From Lepturacanthus savala (Eukaryota; Chordata; Actinopteri; Scombriformes; Trichiuridae): 64,000 bases of DNA. Where the stretch lies: the NCBI GenBank assembly GCA_030544235.1, contig CM060477.1, positions 29,023,038-29,087,037 on the forward strand, given 5' to 3'. Within the stretch, counting starts at the first letter, position 1. Every line of letters starts with the position of its first letter. Both the position numbers and the translations under genes were made by a program. This document shows, piece by piece, positions 27,841 through 39,829 of the stretch. Below the pieces are notes generated by a model. That model was not told the origin of the DNA. It saw only the letters and a list, made by a program, of their open reading frames with translations, and did no database searches.

Positions 27841-29562
27841 AAAAAGGCTTTTGAAGCATTTTGATTTAGGATATAATAAAAAATATTATAAGGACTTTGG
27901 TTTTAGTCATGTTTTTAAACACCCTGCTGTTATATTGAACTCTATCATATGTAAAAACATGTCAATGCACGCAGAGGCCTTTTATTTTGAAGAAACGAGC
28001 ATGTCCAAGCAGCAATCGAGTCGGGTTCATTTTGCCCGGGAGCTTTTCATAACAACATTTCAGAGATCCACAATGAAAATAGACAGAATTCATTTCAGAA
28101 GAAGGTTCCCTCCCCACAAAGCTGCTTAATAAAAGAGAACCAGAGATCTGAACATCAACATTCACTTATTAAGGACAGAGTCTGGAGGCTAAGCTCCATA
28201 CAACAGCTCAGAGAGTCAGGACGTATTCATCCTTTCATTTTGTTATAATCTACACACCAAACCCAATAAAACCAGCTTTTTTATCTTTATAAAATAAAAG
28301 TCACCTTTTCTCCTTCTTATCCAGCAAAGATGAGACAGAAACAGGTTTAATGTTCACCCTAATCTGAACAAAGGCTTTAATACCAGTGACATTAGTATAA
28401 AAGGATTAGATGATTATTAATGTAGTTTATTTGGTAGATGCTGCAGGTGGTGAGTATATATTATATTATATAAATGACTAAAATGACAAGATTATATCAG
28501 ACTAAACAGGTAATATATACATATAAATACAGGTAAATAAGTAAATAAATAGTTAAATATTATAATCTACTTTGTTCCTGAACATTTTTCATGTAAATTC
28601 TTCAGATTCAACCTGTTTCCTGGTTCTTTTGTTCATTAAATTCATTAATCGAGACAATAATTTAACTATTAATCTGAATCATTTCATTTAGTCTTGACCT
28701 TAAATCTCAGACATTGAATTCTCCGTTAGATTTTTAGACATTTTTGATCCGGAAATACAGAAGATTTTAATTCATCTTCCTTCAAAACTTCTAAAAACAC
28801 CAGAAATTATCATTAAATACCTTCAGGTTTCATCTTTTTTATAAACTAAACCTGACTAGACTAAGTAGGATTAATGGATAAATGAGTTTATTTAAAGTCC
28901 TGACGTCATTTCATGTTAAATTTTGGTGTTTTTAGAGGTTTTGAAGGAAACTGAATTCACATCATTTGTATTCCAGGATCAGAAATGCCTCAAAATGGAG
29001 AAATCAGGCTTTGAATATTAGATAAATTACTACATAAATAGGTAAAATACAGATAAATAAATGGTTTAAATTTATAATCTACTTTGTTTCTAAACATTTC
29101 TTCATGTAAATTCTTCAGAATCAACCTGTTCCCTGGTTATTTTGTTCAGTAAATTCATTATTAGAACCATGAAATACAGAAGATTAGAATTCATCTCCCT
29201 CCAAAACCCTTAAAACATCTTTTTCTGTGAACTGCAGGTGACAATAGACCAAACCACAGAACTAGTTGCTGTGTAACAGTAGAGATGATGGTTAAAACAC
29301 ACAGGAAGCTGCCTCCTATTACACCATTGTTCTGCTGCTGCCACCTTTAATAATTAATGGGGAAAAAGTTGCAAGAGATGTGAAATTAAATCCCTGTAAT
29401 CCTTCCTTTTCCCTATTTCAGCAAACAAATACCTGAATGTCTTTTTAAACGCTGCATGTGGAAAATAAAGGTTCCTGCCTCATAAAAACTGATTTAACAG
29501 CGAGAATGAGTCTGATGAACAGAGACGTCGAATAAGAGAGAATTTATTAATATTTACTAATG
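27841..29562. other. Non-coding sequence with an internal dispersed duplicate
   Basis: Positions 27950-28260 are non-repetitive with balanced composition and could be a conserved non-coding element. Blocks at about 28550-28650 and 29070-29165 (ttataatctactttgtt, atgtaaattcttcaga, ttcattaaattcatta) are diverged copies of one repeat, with another relative at 49590-49760. No gene is seen. Confidence 0.45.
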
Positions 29563-29566
29563 TTAA

Positions 29567-30132
29567 CCTGTTCTCCTCTAGGTCTATTTATCATCTACCT
29601 CCAGACTTAATGTAGTTTATCTCTACAACTACAGGGTTTACTGAATGATCTTGGGTTTAAATAAAGCTAACACCTGTGAGATAGTTGTATCAGTGACAGA
29701 ATCTATTTAAAATGAACAGTGGTGAAGAACATCCAGATAGAATAAAGCAGAGAAGGGAAATAATTAGCTCCACCTAAAATATTTCAGTGTAAACCCATCA
29801 GTAAATCATGTGTTAGTATCTGAATTCATCTATAGATCAGTAAAGTAAAGTCTGATCAGTAATTGCACCAAATGTCAGAATTACAAGGTGAACCAGACCA
29901 GTTTTACACATGTTTTAGTTCAGATTTTGTCTTAATATTATCACAAAAAAGCAGAAATCTACAGATTAATGTTTTCTCTATGTTCTCATATTATTGGTTG
30001 TGGTATAAATGATGTTTAGTTAATGTAATAATGGTTGATATAGACTTGTAGCTGAGTTTATTGGTGTTACATCAACATATTGATGCTGCTACTGAACAAC
30101 AAGGATTCATTATTTATAAAATCCTAGAGGTT
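29567..30132 (-). mobile_element. TTAA family C element, one terminus eroded
   Basis: Starts with TTAA then CCTGTTCTCCTCTAGG at 29563-29582 and runs in reverse orientation to the copies at 42204 and 10660. The far end keeps tcctagagg but lost the outer AACAGG. Internal sequence is nearly identical to the other copies, implying recent activity. Confidence 0.8.
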
Positions 30133-30644
30133 AGGTTGATATAGTTATAGTTATAGATATCGTCCACGTCTCCTGGTGCCAATAAACCTGTAACTGAAGG
30201 TTTTAAATGCTAAATGCCTGTCAGAGAATTAAATGTGTGTTTTTTTGTGTTTGGCTGTTTCCCATCGTTGTTCGATGCATCAGCTGCACTCAGACCTGAG
30301 TCCAGGCCAAGCAAACCACATTATTCTACTTCTCCACCGTGCAGCTCCACTCAGACCAGCTGGGGTGTTGCTGAAGGACCTGAACCGGGTCTCATTCCCT
30401 TCCTGGAGGCCGAGGGATATGATCTGCTGCCGGGACCCCGTCCACGGACCAACACTCAGGAAGAACTAGTGTTATATCTTTATTCTGCTAACCGCACGCT
30501 TTGGACACATCTTCCTGTGGGAGGTTCAGATTCTCTGCTATGAACAGCAGGACACATGCAGCTCTACGCCTCTGGATGTTAACGCCGCCGCAGAGAACCT
30601 GAGTTCTGTGGTTCAAATAATGCAGAACACAACTTACAGGCATT
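30133..30644. other. Unrecognised segment with a 109-codon open frame
   Basis: A frame at 30214-30543 (+) is open for 109 codons, and an overlapping frame is open too. It matches no family I know, has no flanking splice pattern I can defend, and lies between two transposon copies. Treated as non-coding. Confidence 0.4.
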
Positions 30645-31440
30645 TAACCCATTTAATCCTAACGGCTGCTACGGATATGACCAGACTGAGTCACTAACAG
30701 TCATGTTATTTATCTATATTTACCATTTATTCACAGGAAATACCATTTTATGTCTGTTATAGCTGCTGTTTGCACAAATATTCCTGTAAACAACAATCTA
30801 TTTATCTCATGTATATAATTCTATTTAGGTGGATTATTCTATAGACTTGAATGATTAAATAGATATAAACATGTCAGGGTTAAAACCAGAATAATCTGAA
30901 TAAAATGACTCTTTCTGGAGGGTTTGTCTTCTCCATGTTCTCAGGAACAGGAAGTTGATGTCATGTGACAGGAAGTAGTTGGAAACTTAAAATATTTGCT
31001 TAAAACCTTTTGGCGCCTAAGGATTTTTTTCTAAAACGTTAAATTTGATGCCTTAATTTTTAAAAGTCTGTAACTAAGAAATGATCAGAGATAGAGACTT
31101 TCTGTAAATTAGAGAAATATTAAGGACGACCCAAAGTTTATATAGGGATTAAATCTAATTTGCATATTATAACGTCACAGGGCAGGAGCCAACAGGAATT
31201 AGAGAATATTCATCAAATGTCACATATTTTAATCCTCTATTTCATAGTGTTTCCATATGGAAACAATAACTTCATTTTTCCAAAAAGCTGTGATATATCT
31301 ATGTTTTTTTTACAGATAGACGTGAAAAGGGGGCTTTTATTTTGAAGGACATACAATTTATGAGGTCACATGACCAGGATATCTCTATTGCTGATGGACA
31401 TTTAACATGTGAGCATCACTGTTGTCTTTTATTCAAGTAT
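30645..31440. mobile_element. TTAA family A plus family B composite copy
   Basis: Positions 30649-31005 carry family A landmarks (gttatagctgctgtttgcac, tctttctggagggtttgtct, acaggaagtagttggaaact). At about 31009 the text passes into family B (gtctgtaactaagaaatgat, ggacgacccaaagtttatat, ggacatacaatttatgaggt). The junction is direct, so the families either share one parent element or are nested. Confidence 0.65.
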
Positions 31441-31656
31441 TTAAGTATAAAATGTCAAAGAATTAAAGGCTGATAGGATTTAATGTGTTAATGATGAGGA
31501 AAAGTCAAACAAGCTTCAAAAACACCACAACCTTTCATTTCTGCTACGAAGACAATAATTAACAGAGTAGTCTCCGTCTTATCAGAGCTCTGAGGATGTG
31601 AAAAAGTTGTAAATCAGCTGGAAAAGTTGAGCTGATAACAGAAAGAGAAGCTTTAA

Positions 31657-32157
31657 CCCATTAAAGCCTAGAAGCATTTAAATCTATGTTATTTATACTG
31701 GAAATAACAAATATCTGAATGTTACTCGTGTTTGTTTTCCTGACATGTCACATGACAAACCCTCCAGAAAGAGCCATTTTATTCAGATTATTATGGTTTC
31801 AACCCTGACATCATAAATAGGTTTTTATTTATGGGCAGATTTGTGCAAACAGCAACTATAACAGACATTAAAATGATGTTTCCTGTAAAGAAAATAGTAG
31901 GAAATGAAAAAATAGATGTATAACATGATTGTTTTGACATGAAATCTGGTTTTAAATGGGTTAAATACGTCCATATAACACATTTCTTCATTAAAACATC
32001 ACCTGTTGTAGTTAGTTTATTGTGAATATAATGTAATACAGCAAATAGAAGAGTAGAAGTTGTCTATTTATTAGTATTTTTGCATACTACGTCCATATAA
32101 AAGGGTTTTTTTTCACTAAATCCTCACCTGTAGTAGTTGAAACTGGTCTTAAATGGG
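31657..32157 (+). mobile_element. TTAA family A element, both ends present
   Basis: TTAA at 31653-31656 is followed by CCCATTAAAGCCTAGAAG, and the right end reads CTTAAATGGG then TTAA at 32158-32161. The CCCATT/AATGGG ends are inverted repeats next to TTAA duplications, as in piggyBac-type elements. About 500 bp, no coding capacity. Confidence 0.75.
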
Positions 32158-32161
32158 TTAA

Positions 32162-32396
32162 ATCAAAGTTTATCTGCTAACACTGATCCCTGTCTGTGAC
32201 TAAAGTGTCAAATCTGTGAAAATCCCTCCGTTTGTTTCCGTCGTTTCAATCAAACTGTGTGTGAAACATTTCAATAATCAACCTTGAAATTGTCTATTAG
32301 AGCAGATTCTAAAAACCAACCATCGGTCAATGCTTTCCTTTGTCTTTTGCAATAGAATGGAAAGTTTTGCAATTATGCCACCAGACTGTGGAATTC

Positions 32397-32427
<31 letters not shown>

Positions 32428-32919
32428 CAAACGCAGCACAGAGAGCCTCTAAATGCAAACCAGAGGAAAACAGTTTGCCATATCTCAGATTACATGTTTA
32501 GAGTAAACCCTGCTGCCTCCAGTGGAGTGTTTTCCACCTCCTCCTGCAGATTAAAGCTAATAAACCCAACAGAAAAGGACTCAACCTTCGCCATCGCAGC
32601 AGTTATCAGCGGTTTTTATCATTTCTCTCTGCTCAGATCCAGGAAACAACGTTGTGTTCAGGTGGAGCTGCTCCAACTGGTGTGGAAATTCATGACTTGG
32701 CGGCTGAGGCAGTTACAGGTCACCAGAGTGGGGAGATGGTTTCCCAGCTTCAAAACAGAAAGAAAGGTCCACACCTCCTCACTGAAGGTAATTATAGGTC
32801 TGCAGCTGGGTTAGTCCCAACTGGACCCGGAGGCCGAGGAGGACCAGGTCTACGACTCAGGAGTTAATACAAGTTTAACCACGACAAGACACATGGGAGA
32901 TGGAAGTTTCTGTCATTTA
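32162..32919. other. Unrecognised segment with a small (GT)n
   Basis: Includes (GT)14-15 at 32399-32427. A 138-codon frame at 32398-32814 begins inside the GT repeat and has no recognisable domain, so it is not called. Otherwise nothing is seen. Confidence 0.4.
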
Positions 32920-33166
32920 CAGCACGTTTCAGTCGATTTTCAGTCAGTTTCAGTAACTTTCAGCAAATTTTCAGTAAGTTTCAGTAGATTTTCAGTCATT
33001 TTTAATAAAAAGACATTTGAAAACCGTCGAATGAGCTGAGGATTGTCATTTTCTGTAAGTTTTAGTAGATTTTCACTAACTTTCAGTACATTTTTATTAA
33101 GTTTCAGCAGATTTTCAGTAGTTTGTCAGTAATTTTCAAAGTCACTGAGCTTGGTTTGACTGATAT

Positions 33167-33215
<49 letters not shown>
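32920..33215. repeat. TTTCAGTAGATTTTCAGTA degenerate repeat with CA/TA tail
   Basis: Reverse-complement relative of 16070-16350. The repeat is followed by cacacacaca and (TA)n at 33170-33211, as in the other copy. Confidence 0.7.
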
Positions 33216-34880
33216 TGAATAAATTAGTCAAACTCAGTTTGTTCCCAGGCTACATCAGTGATCTGTTTTCCCTCAAAGAGCCAATTATAAAGATCATTTA
33301 TATGTTTCTACCTGTTATTATATCAGATAATTAACTCTCCACTCATAATAATTTAATTTAAATCATAATAATTAATTTAAAATCAGCTGCTGCAGAAATA
33401 ATGTTGTATTGTTGTTAAAATCATCCCAGATATGTAGAGACTCATACAGAATCTGCTGATAACCACTATTAACTATTGATTTATTTCATGAATCTATGGT
33501 TTAGTGTTGCTATGCTAAATATTAAAGAATAGAAAGTAGCAGAAAGTAATGACAGATGTACTTCAACAAAGGAAAAGAAGGAACAAACAGAAACTTTCCT
33601 GTTTTTAAACAACCTTCGTGGCCGATTGATAAAAAGATGTTGGAGTTAACGAAGTCGTACAAAGACAACGTGACCAGCGTGTCTCCGTTAACTTCAACAT
33701 TTATTCACTGTAAATAAATCACACCAGTCTGTGAAGCTCTGGAGGGACCACAGGAAATGAGCTGGAGACCAGATCTGGGCCCCGGGCCTCGGGTTGGACA
33801 CATCACCATGAAGCAAAGAAGTCAACAGAAGGTCTTTCTGCTCCGTCGCTCGGACGCTTCTTATCTTCTTACAACTGTCTGAGAACAGAGCTGACCTTTC
33901 AAAAGCCAAATCTTCAAAAGCATCTCCCCCCGGGGGTCTGCTGTGGAAACGGCCTTCTGAATTAAAACAGAGATTAAATACAGAGCGGCCTGAGCTGAAG
34001 CTGAATGGGAAACATGGTCTGCAGCTTTAAGGAATGTCTAACTGCTGCGTCCTGCTCCAGCAGCATTTAAACAAATAAAGGGACTAATTGGTACTGGACG
34101 CTGCTGAGGGCTGCTGGCTGCAGCCAAATAACATGTGTGTGTGTGTGTGTGTGTCACACGCAGTGATGCACACACACATTCATAGGAACGCTGCACTGCA
34201 GAATCAGCTACTGAAATGACTCAAAGGACCAAAATCCAGTCATGTGCACCAGTCCTGATGTTCATTAATCATTAAAACAGCAGCAGCAGCAGCAGTTTAT
34301 ATGTTACACTGAGTAACATTGAGTTTTACCATTAAAACTAAAGAATGTAAAACATGAAGCATCAAATTTGAAGCTGGTTATTTATTGACAGGTTAAATGA
34401 TGATCAGATGGAGTCCTCCAGTGGCTCAGCTATTTATTTATGCTGTTCCATCCTCATGTTTCTGTGAACTACTCATATATACTCGCTGTTCTTAAGGAAT
34501 GCGACTTGATTCATACATTTTCTTGTCTTAGTTGTTGATTAGATGAGTGGAGAACCACAGCTTCACCTTCCCTCCCACAGAGAGCAGCATGGAAACTTCA
34601 ACCAGTCTTAACAAAAGAGCTTTTTGGAGTCATCACAAAAGCTGTAATCCACCGAATCAAAGTGATTTCTCACCGTATTAAAGTCACGAGTGCAGCTAAA
34701 ATAAACCTGAAGATAAACTGCAGTTGTCATCAGTGGAAACTTGAAACACTTGTGCATCTTCAACCAGATTAACTGAAACTTCCCAGAAACTTCAGAATAA
34801 AGGTCAGAATAAAATAAGACTCGTGGTTTGAATTATCAGCAACGATATATTTTTAGATAATAATATTTTCCTTATTTCAT
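33216..34880. other. Unrecognised non-coding sequence
   Basis: Mostly single-copy-looking. A block at 33240-33460 (caaagagccaattataaaga, tctgctgataaccactatta) recurs in reverse at about 47590-47860, so it is another dispersed repeat. Small (GT)n at 34134-34154 and (CAG)5 near 34278. No gene seen. Confidence 0.45.
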
Positions 34881-34884
34881 TTAA

Positions 34885-35350
34885 CCCATTTAAGCCTATG
34901 AGCCTTTAAGTGCATGACTCATTTTACACATACAGCTTTTTCTGAACATGGTAGTTTTATTAATTTTAATAAAACAAATTAAGTTTTCTCTATTATACGT
35001 CATCAACTTCCTCCTGGGAACATGTAGACTAACCAGAAAGAGTCATTACAATGAGATTTTCTGCAAAGAAACAGTACAAAATGCTAAAAAAGATGTGTAA
35101 CATGATTGTTACTGACTCAACTTATATGCATGAAGGTTTTTTAAAGAAATCTGGGTTAAATACGTCCATATAACATATTTATTCACTAAAACCTCAGCTG
35201 TAGTAGTTAGTTCATTGTGAATATGATGTAATACAGCAAATAGAAGAGTAAAAATAGTCTATTTATTGGTTTTTAGTGGCATTTCCAGGTATTAATGCAT
35301 ACTACATCATATAATATGACATAATATGATGAAATGTGGGTTTAAACGGG
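34885..35350 (+). mobile_element. TTAA family A element, both ends present
   Basis: TTAA at 34881-34884 then CCCATTTAAGCCTATGAG; right end GTTTAAACGGG then TTAA at 35351-35354. It holds the internal phrase gtagtagttagttcattgtg and aatacagcaaatagaagagt seen in other copies. No coding capacity. Confidence 0.78.
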
Positions 35351-35354
35351 TTAA

Positions 35355-36221
35355 GTCCATGTCTAGAAGTCAGTTACATCTTCATAGTTGTTGTTTAACT
35401 CCAGTAAACTGCAGCGAGGATGCCTCTGGCCTCCCTCAGACCTTTAGAATGAAAAGTGTGATCAAAGCCATCACATTTCAGCATCTCAATAACAAACCGA
35501 GCAGATTCTAAAAGCACCATCAGTTAATGCTGTCCTTGGTCTTCATGCCACCAGACGGTGGATCTCTGGTCGTGAACGGGTTAAATGCAACAACAGAGGG
35601 TTTGCCCGTTAGTTGGGCAGCATGTTTGCAGCATGTCGGCTCTCTGTGCAGCATGAGGCAGCTCTTTTGTTCCAGCCAGTGTCTCCAGAACAGAAACAAA
35701 CCACACTTTATGTGCACAACCCAAATTACCCTCCACTGTTCCATGAAGCCATGAGGCCTCAGCGCTCAGAGCTGGGATCAACTCTGAGAGGCGGCCTGTT
35801 CGCCTCCGAGGTGCCCACTTTTGAAAAAACAGGGGTAGGAGGGTGTTTGTGCACAAGTGTGTGTGTGTGTGTGTGTGTGAGTGGGGGGGGAGTGTGTGTG
35901 TGTGTGTGTGTGTGCAGGAAATCAAAAATTCTTCAGCGCCGCAGCCTGCAGCTGCTGGTTGATTGGAAGCAGGCGAAGGGCACCAGCTCCCCGGGTCGGC
36001 CAGCCCCTCCCCAGGCTCTGTGGGAACCCGGGAGGTCTCAGGATCCTGGAGGATCCTGGAGGATCCTGGAGGATCCACAGAAACTCACAGAACCTTTAGT
36101 TTTATTCTGTAAAGTCTCTAAACAACGGTTCAAACGGAGCAGACGGGACAGACGGGCCGTATAAGGAAGGAAGAGGAGGGAAAGGAGGGGATTTAGAGGT
36201 GGTAAGTAGGTGAAACTGCTG

Positions 36222-36281
<60 letters not shown>

Positions 36282-36643
36282 ACACTAGTTGACTCCAACC
36301 TCCCTCCCACTTCTCTCTCCTCCTCCTCAACACTACATTAGTGTGGGCAGCAAAGTGCTGAGCTCACCAGCAGCTTCCTACAGTCCAGATGTTCCATCAT
36401 GGCCGACAGCTGTTTCACCTGCACTCACCTCCACCTTTCACCACCTCAGCTGCTGGAATCACCAAGAATTCTGATGAAATCACCTCCAATACGTGATTAT
36501 ATCTCTTATCACAGCATCTGTTAACAAACCCACTGATGGAGTTTACTGAACATCTGTCAACTGAAATGATGACACTATATACTACTACTATATATTATAT
36601 ATTATATATATTATATACATATATATAAATATAGGCTGTGCAA
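35355..36643. other. Unrecognised segment with GT repeats and a BamHI-type short tandem
   Basis: Contains (GT)n runs at about 35858-35913 (with a G run in the middle) and (TG)n at 36222-36278, and 3.5 copies of the 10-bp unit AGGATCCTGG at 36041-36076. Open frames here (for example 35613-36164) run through the GT repeats and match no family. GC-richer than its neighbours but no exon can be defended. Confidence 0.45.
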
Positions 36644-36647
36644 TTAA

Positions 36648-37076
36648 CCCATTGAAGCCTATGAGTCTTTAAATCTATGACGGTCATTTTATATTTAAAA
36701 TAAAAACATAAATGTTACTCAGGCAACATTTTCTTTTATCTTATGATATGAAAAATAAAGTTTCCAACTACTTCCTGTCACATGACGTCAACTTCCTGCT
36801 CCTTCCTCCCCTCCCAGAAAGAGTCATTTTATTTAGATTATTATGGTTTTAACCCTGACATGTTTATATCTATTTAATCATTCAAAGAACTACAATAATC
36901 CCCCTAAATAGAATTTAGTACATGGGATAAATAGGTTGTTTATTGGCGTATATATGTGTAAACAGCAACTATAACAGACATTAAAATGAGATTTTATGCA
37001 AAGAAGATGCAGAAAATAGACAATAACCTGATTATTAGTGACTCAGCTGATATAAATATATGATAGAAATCTTTGG
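36648..37076 (+). mobile_element. TTAA family A element
   Basis: TTAA at 36644-36647 followed by CCCATTGAAGCCTATGAG; the right side ends at ATCTTTGG then TTAA (37077-37080), more degraded than other copies. It holds the cacatgacgtcaacttcctg and ccagaaagagtcattttatt landmarks. Confidence 0.7.
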
Positions 37077-37080
37077 TTAA

Positions 37081-38879
37081 TTGAATTTTAATCATGATTT
37101 TGATTTAAGTGTCAAACAATCTCTAAAATCATATAATCAATTTGAAATTTGACAATTTTCTGAAAAGGGTGATTACAAAATGTAGATTTGTACCTTTTTT
37201 ATATAAAAATCACAATTTTGTGTGTTTTTTTGACAAGAAATGTCAAATGGTGTAAAAACTATGATAAATGTTACATATATAATCCACCTAGAATATAAAA
37301 CTAGTTGATATCATGTGTTTTTAATGTTTTAAAAGCGTTTTTATGAGTTTTTCCTCCTTATTCCAACATGATGCCAGTAATGACTCCACACATGGAACCA
37401 GAAACACATTTATCTCTATGAAAACCACGGCGAGTGAAGGAATACACACTTTAAAAGATAAAAAAACACGACGCGTCTGTTCCACATTAGAGGAGTCACC
37501 CACTGGATTTCAGAATAAAACGCAGCATCAGGACAGGGACTGCCAGAATAAAAGCCTGCTCAGTGGTTTCCAGTTAATGTCAGTGGATATATGAGATGAT
37601 AATGATGAGCTCTGCTGCTTCACTCAACGGTGGAATCACAGAGAATCCTTTCTGAGTAATATTCATACCTTATATTTATCTATTTGAGGATTTATAATAA
37701 ACACACACAGCTCCTTTCTGCATGTTTCACTGTTTACGACAATAAATCCCAGTGGAAGTCATGTGGAGCATCAACTTCTTTATTCTAGAAAGAAAAAAAC
37801 ACCTGCATGTGTTTAAAGGACCAACATTAAGGTGTGTTATCAGAGATTATATTAACATCCAGTGGTAAAACTCTTTAAATATTTACTATTGAATCTTTCA
37901 ACATCACTGAATCATCTTTAAAAGTGATGAACCAGAGCTCTCTGCATTACTTCAGTAGTAGTATTAGTAGTAGTATTAGTATTATTAGTAGTATTATTAG
38001 TAGTATTAGTATTAATTATAGAACAGTCACTCACACCCACTAAAGTTGTCAAACGCAGCAATATTTCACTACCACTTGTTTTAAAAAGGATAAAAGTTAT
38101 TTATATATTTAATAAAAATAAATACAAGCTGCTTATTTATGTCACTGTAGTCTCTCTGCTGTGTGTGTGTGTGTGTGTGTCTAGAGTCACGTGAGATGAT
38201 TTAATAATTTAATAATTAATAATTTGTCCTTTATTTCAACAGGAAAAACTCACTGATCCCACTTTACTGTGAGAGAAATACAAAAATACTGAAAGCAATA
38301 GAGATGAATCAATTATCATTATATTATATTAATCAATAACTATTTAGATAATCAATATGAATAATTCAAAAGAATAAAATGTCAGAATTCTCTGGTTCCA
38401 GCTTCTGTTCTCTGATTATTTCCTGGTTTCTTTTATAATTAGTTGCTTATATTTAGTATATTTACCTTATTATTGGGCTGTATTAAGTTATTTCAGTCAA
38501 TTTAATCTAGAAATAAACTTATCTGGACTTATTAATGAATTATTTAATCAATCAATAATTGATCAAGTTTGATTGTTGTATGTATACAAATTAAATTGAG
38601 TAAAAATACTAAAACTAAAATACTAAAATATTAAAAACACACTTAAACTACTAAATATACAAATTAAAAATACTAAAATGACTAAAAATGTAACAAAAAA
38701 ACTAAAACAAAAAAATACTTGATAAAATAAAAATAACTAAAAATAAAAATAAAATAAAAATAACTTGAAAAATACAAAAAATAAAAATTAAAAAACTACA
38801 AATACTAAAAATACAAAAAAAAAAATTAACATTATGAGGAAAAAAATAATAAAAATATAAGTCATTTTATTCTTCTATA
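37081..38879. other. AT-rich non-coding sequence with small microsatellites
   Basis: Holds an irregular TAG/TAT repeat at 37960-38012, (GT)10 at 38160-38180 and an A-rich run of aaaatactaaaa units at 38600-38860. Text near 38390-38470 (attctctggttccagcttct, attatttcctggtttctttt) belongs to the repeat described at 38880. No gene seen. Confidence 0.45.
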
Positions 38880-39315
38880 ATAAAAACTGATGATCTTTGG
38901 ACAAAAACAGTGAAAAACAAATGATTTGCTTATATTTAGTATATTTACCATATTATTGGGCTGTATTAAGTTATTTCAAGTCATTTAATCTAGAAATAAA
39001 CCTATTTTTAAAACGTATTTCTAGATCTAAAACCCAGTGGAATCATTTTGCTGCATTAACAGATAATTTCACTGGTTTTATACTCAAATTTAATGCTTAT
39101 ATCTGATTTTTGGCCATTTTTTGATGTGTTTGAGTCATTTATTCAGTAGAAAATGTCCAAATTCTCTGATTATTTCCTGGTTTCTTTAGTCTCTATAATA
39201 GTAAACTGATGATCTTTGGGTTGTGGATATAAACCAAACAAATAATCGATTAATTATTATAATTTAATAGATTAATCAACTATTAAAATATTCATGAGCT
39301 GCAGCTCTAAGAAGC
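38880..39315. mobile_element. MITE fragments with ATCGATTAAT end
   Basis: Two partly overlapping copies carry gaaaatgtccaaattctctg, tgattatttcctggtttctt, aactgatgatctttgg and aataatcgattaattatt and end in gagctgcagctctaa. This order is that of a very common fish MITE whose end reads (in reverse) ttagagctgcaactaacgat. Truncated and diverged. Confidence 0.55.
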
Positions 39316-39829
39316 GATAACAACTCAGAATGTGACGTCGACGAGAAAAACATTTAAGAATATTAATAATAATGTTATTTTATCAAAGTATTATCAGTAT
39401 TTTACTGAAGTAAAAGTATTAAGGTAGAAGTAATTAATGATATTAATGAAGCATCAGTGTGTGAGCAGCATTCAGCTGTAGCTTTGGTTCCCAAACTAAG
39501 GGTTGGGCCCCTCCAAAGGGTCAGCAGATAAACCTGAAGGGTCATGAGATGATGAATGTGAGAGAAAAGAACAGAAAACAAACTTCTGATCACATCTGTT
39601 GTCACTCTGTGGTGTTTGTTTATTTATTATGTCCGTTCATTCATCGAAATGAAACCATGCGGGAAGTTAAGAGTGAAAAATCACTGTTGGAGCTGGTAAC
39701 GACTCAGAGAAATGAAATGTGACCCGATTCAAAGGTCCAAACCACCGATTTCATCTTTAACCCACTGTTTTATGTGTTTTGAAGCTTGTTGTATGATCCA
39801 TCTGCATCTTAAAGTAGAGTGAAGTAGAG

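Noticed and set aside
30214..30543. 109-codon frame between transposon copies
   Set aside because: No family recognised, an overlapping frame is equally open, and no exon borders can be defended. A protein search would be needed.
35613..36164. 183-codon frame with CVCVC segment
   Set aside because: It runs through two GT repeats; the non-repeat parts match nothing known to me.
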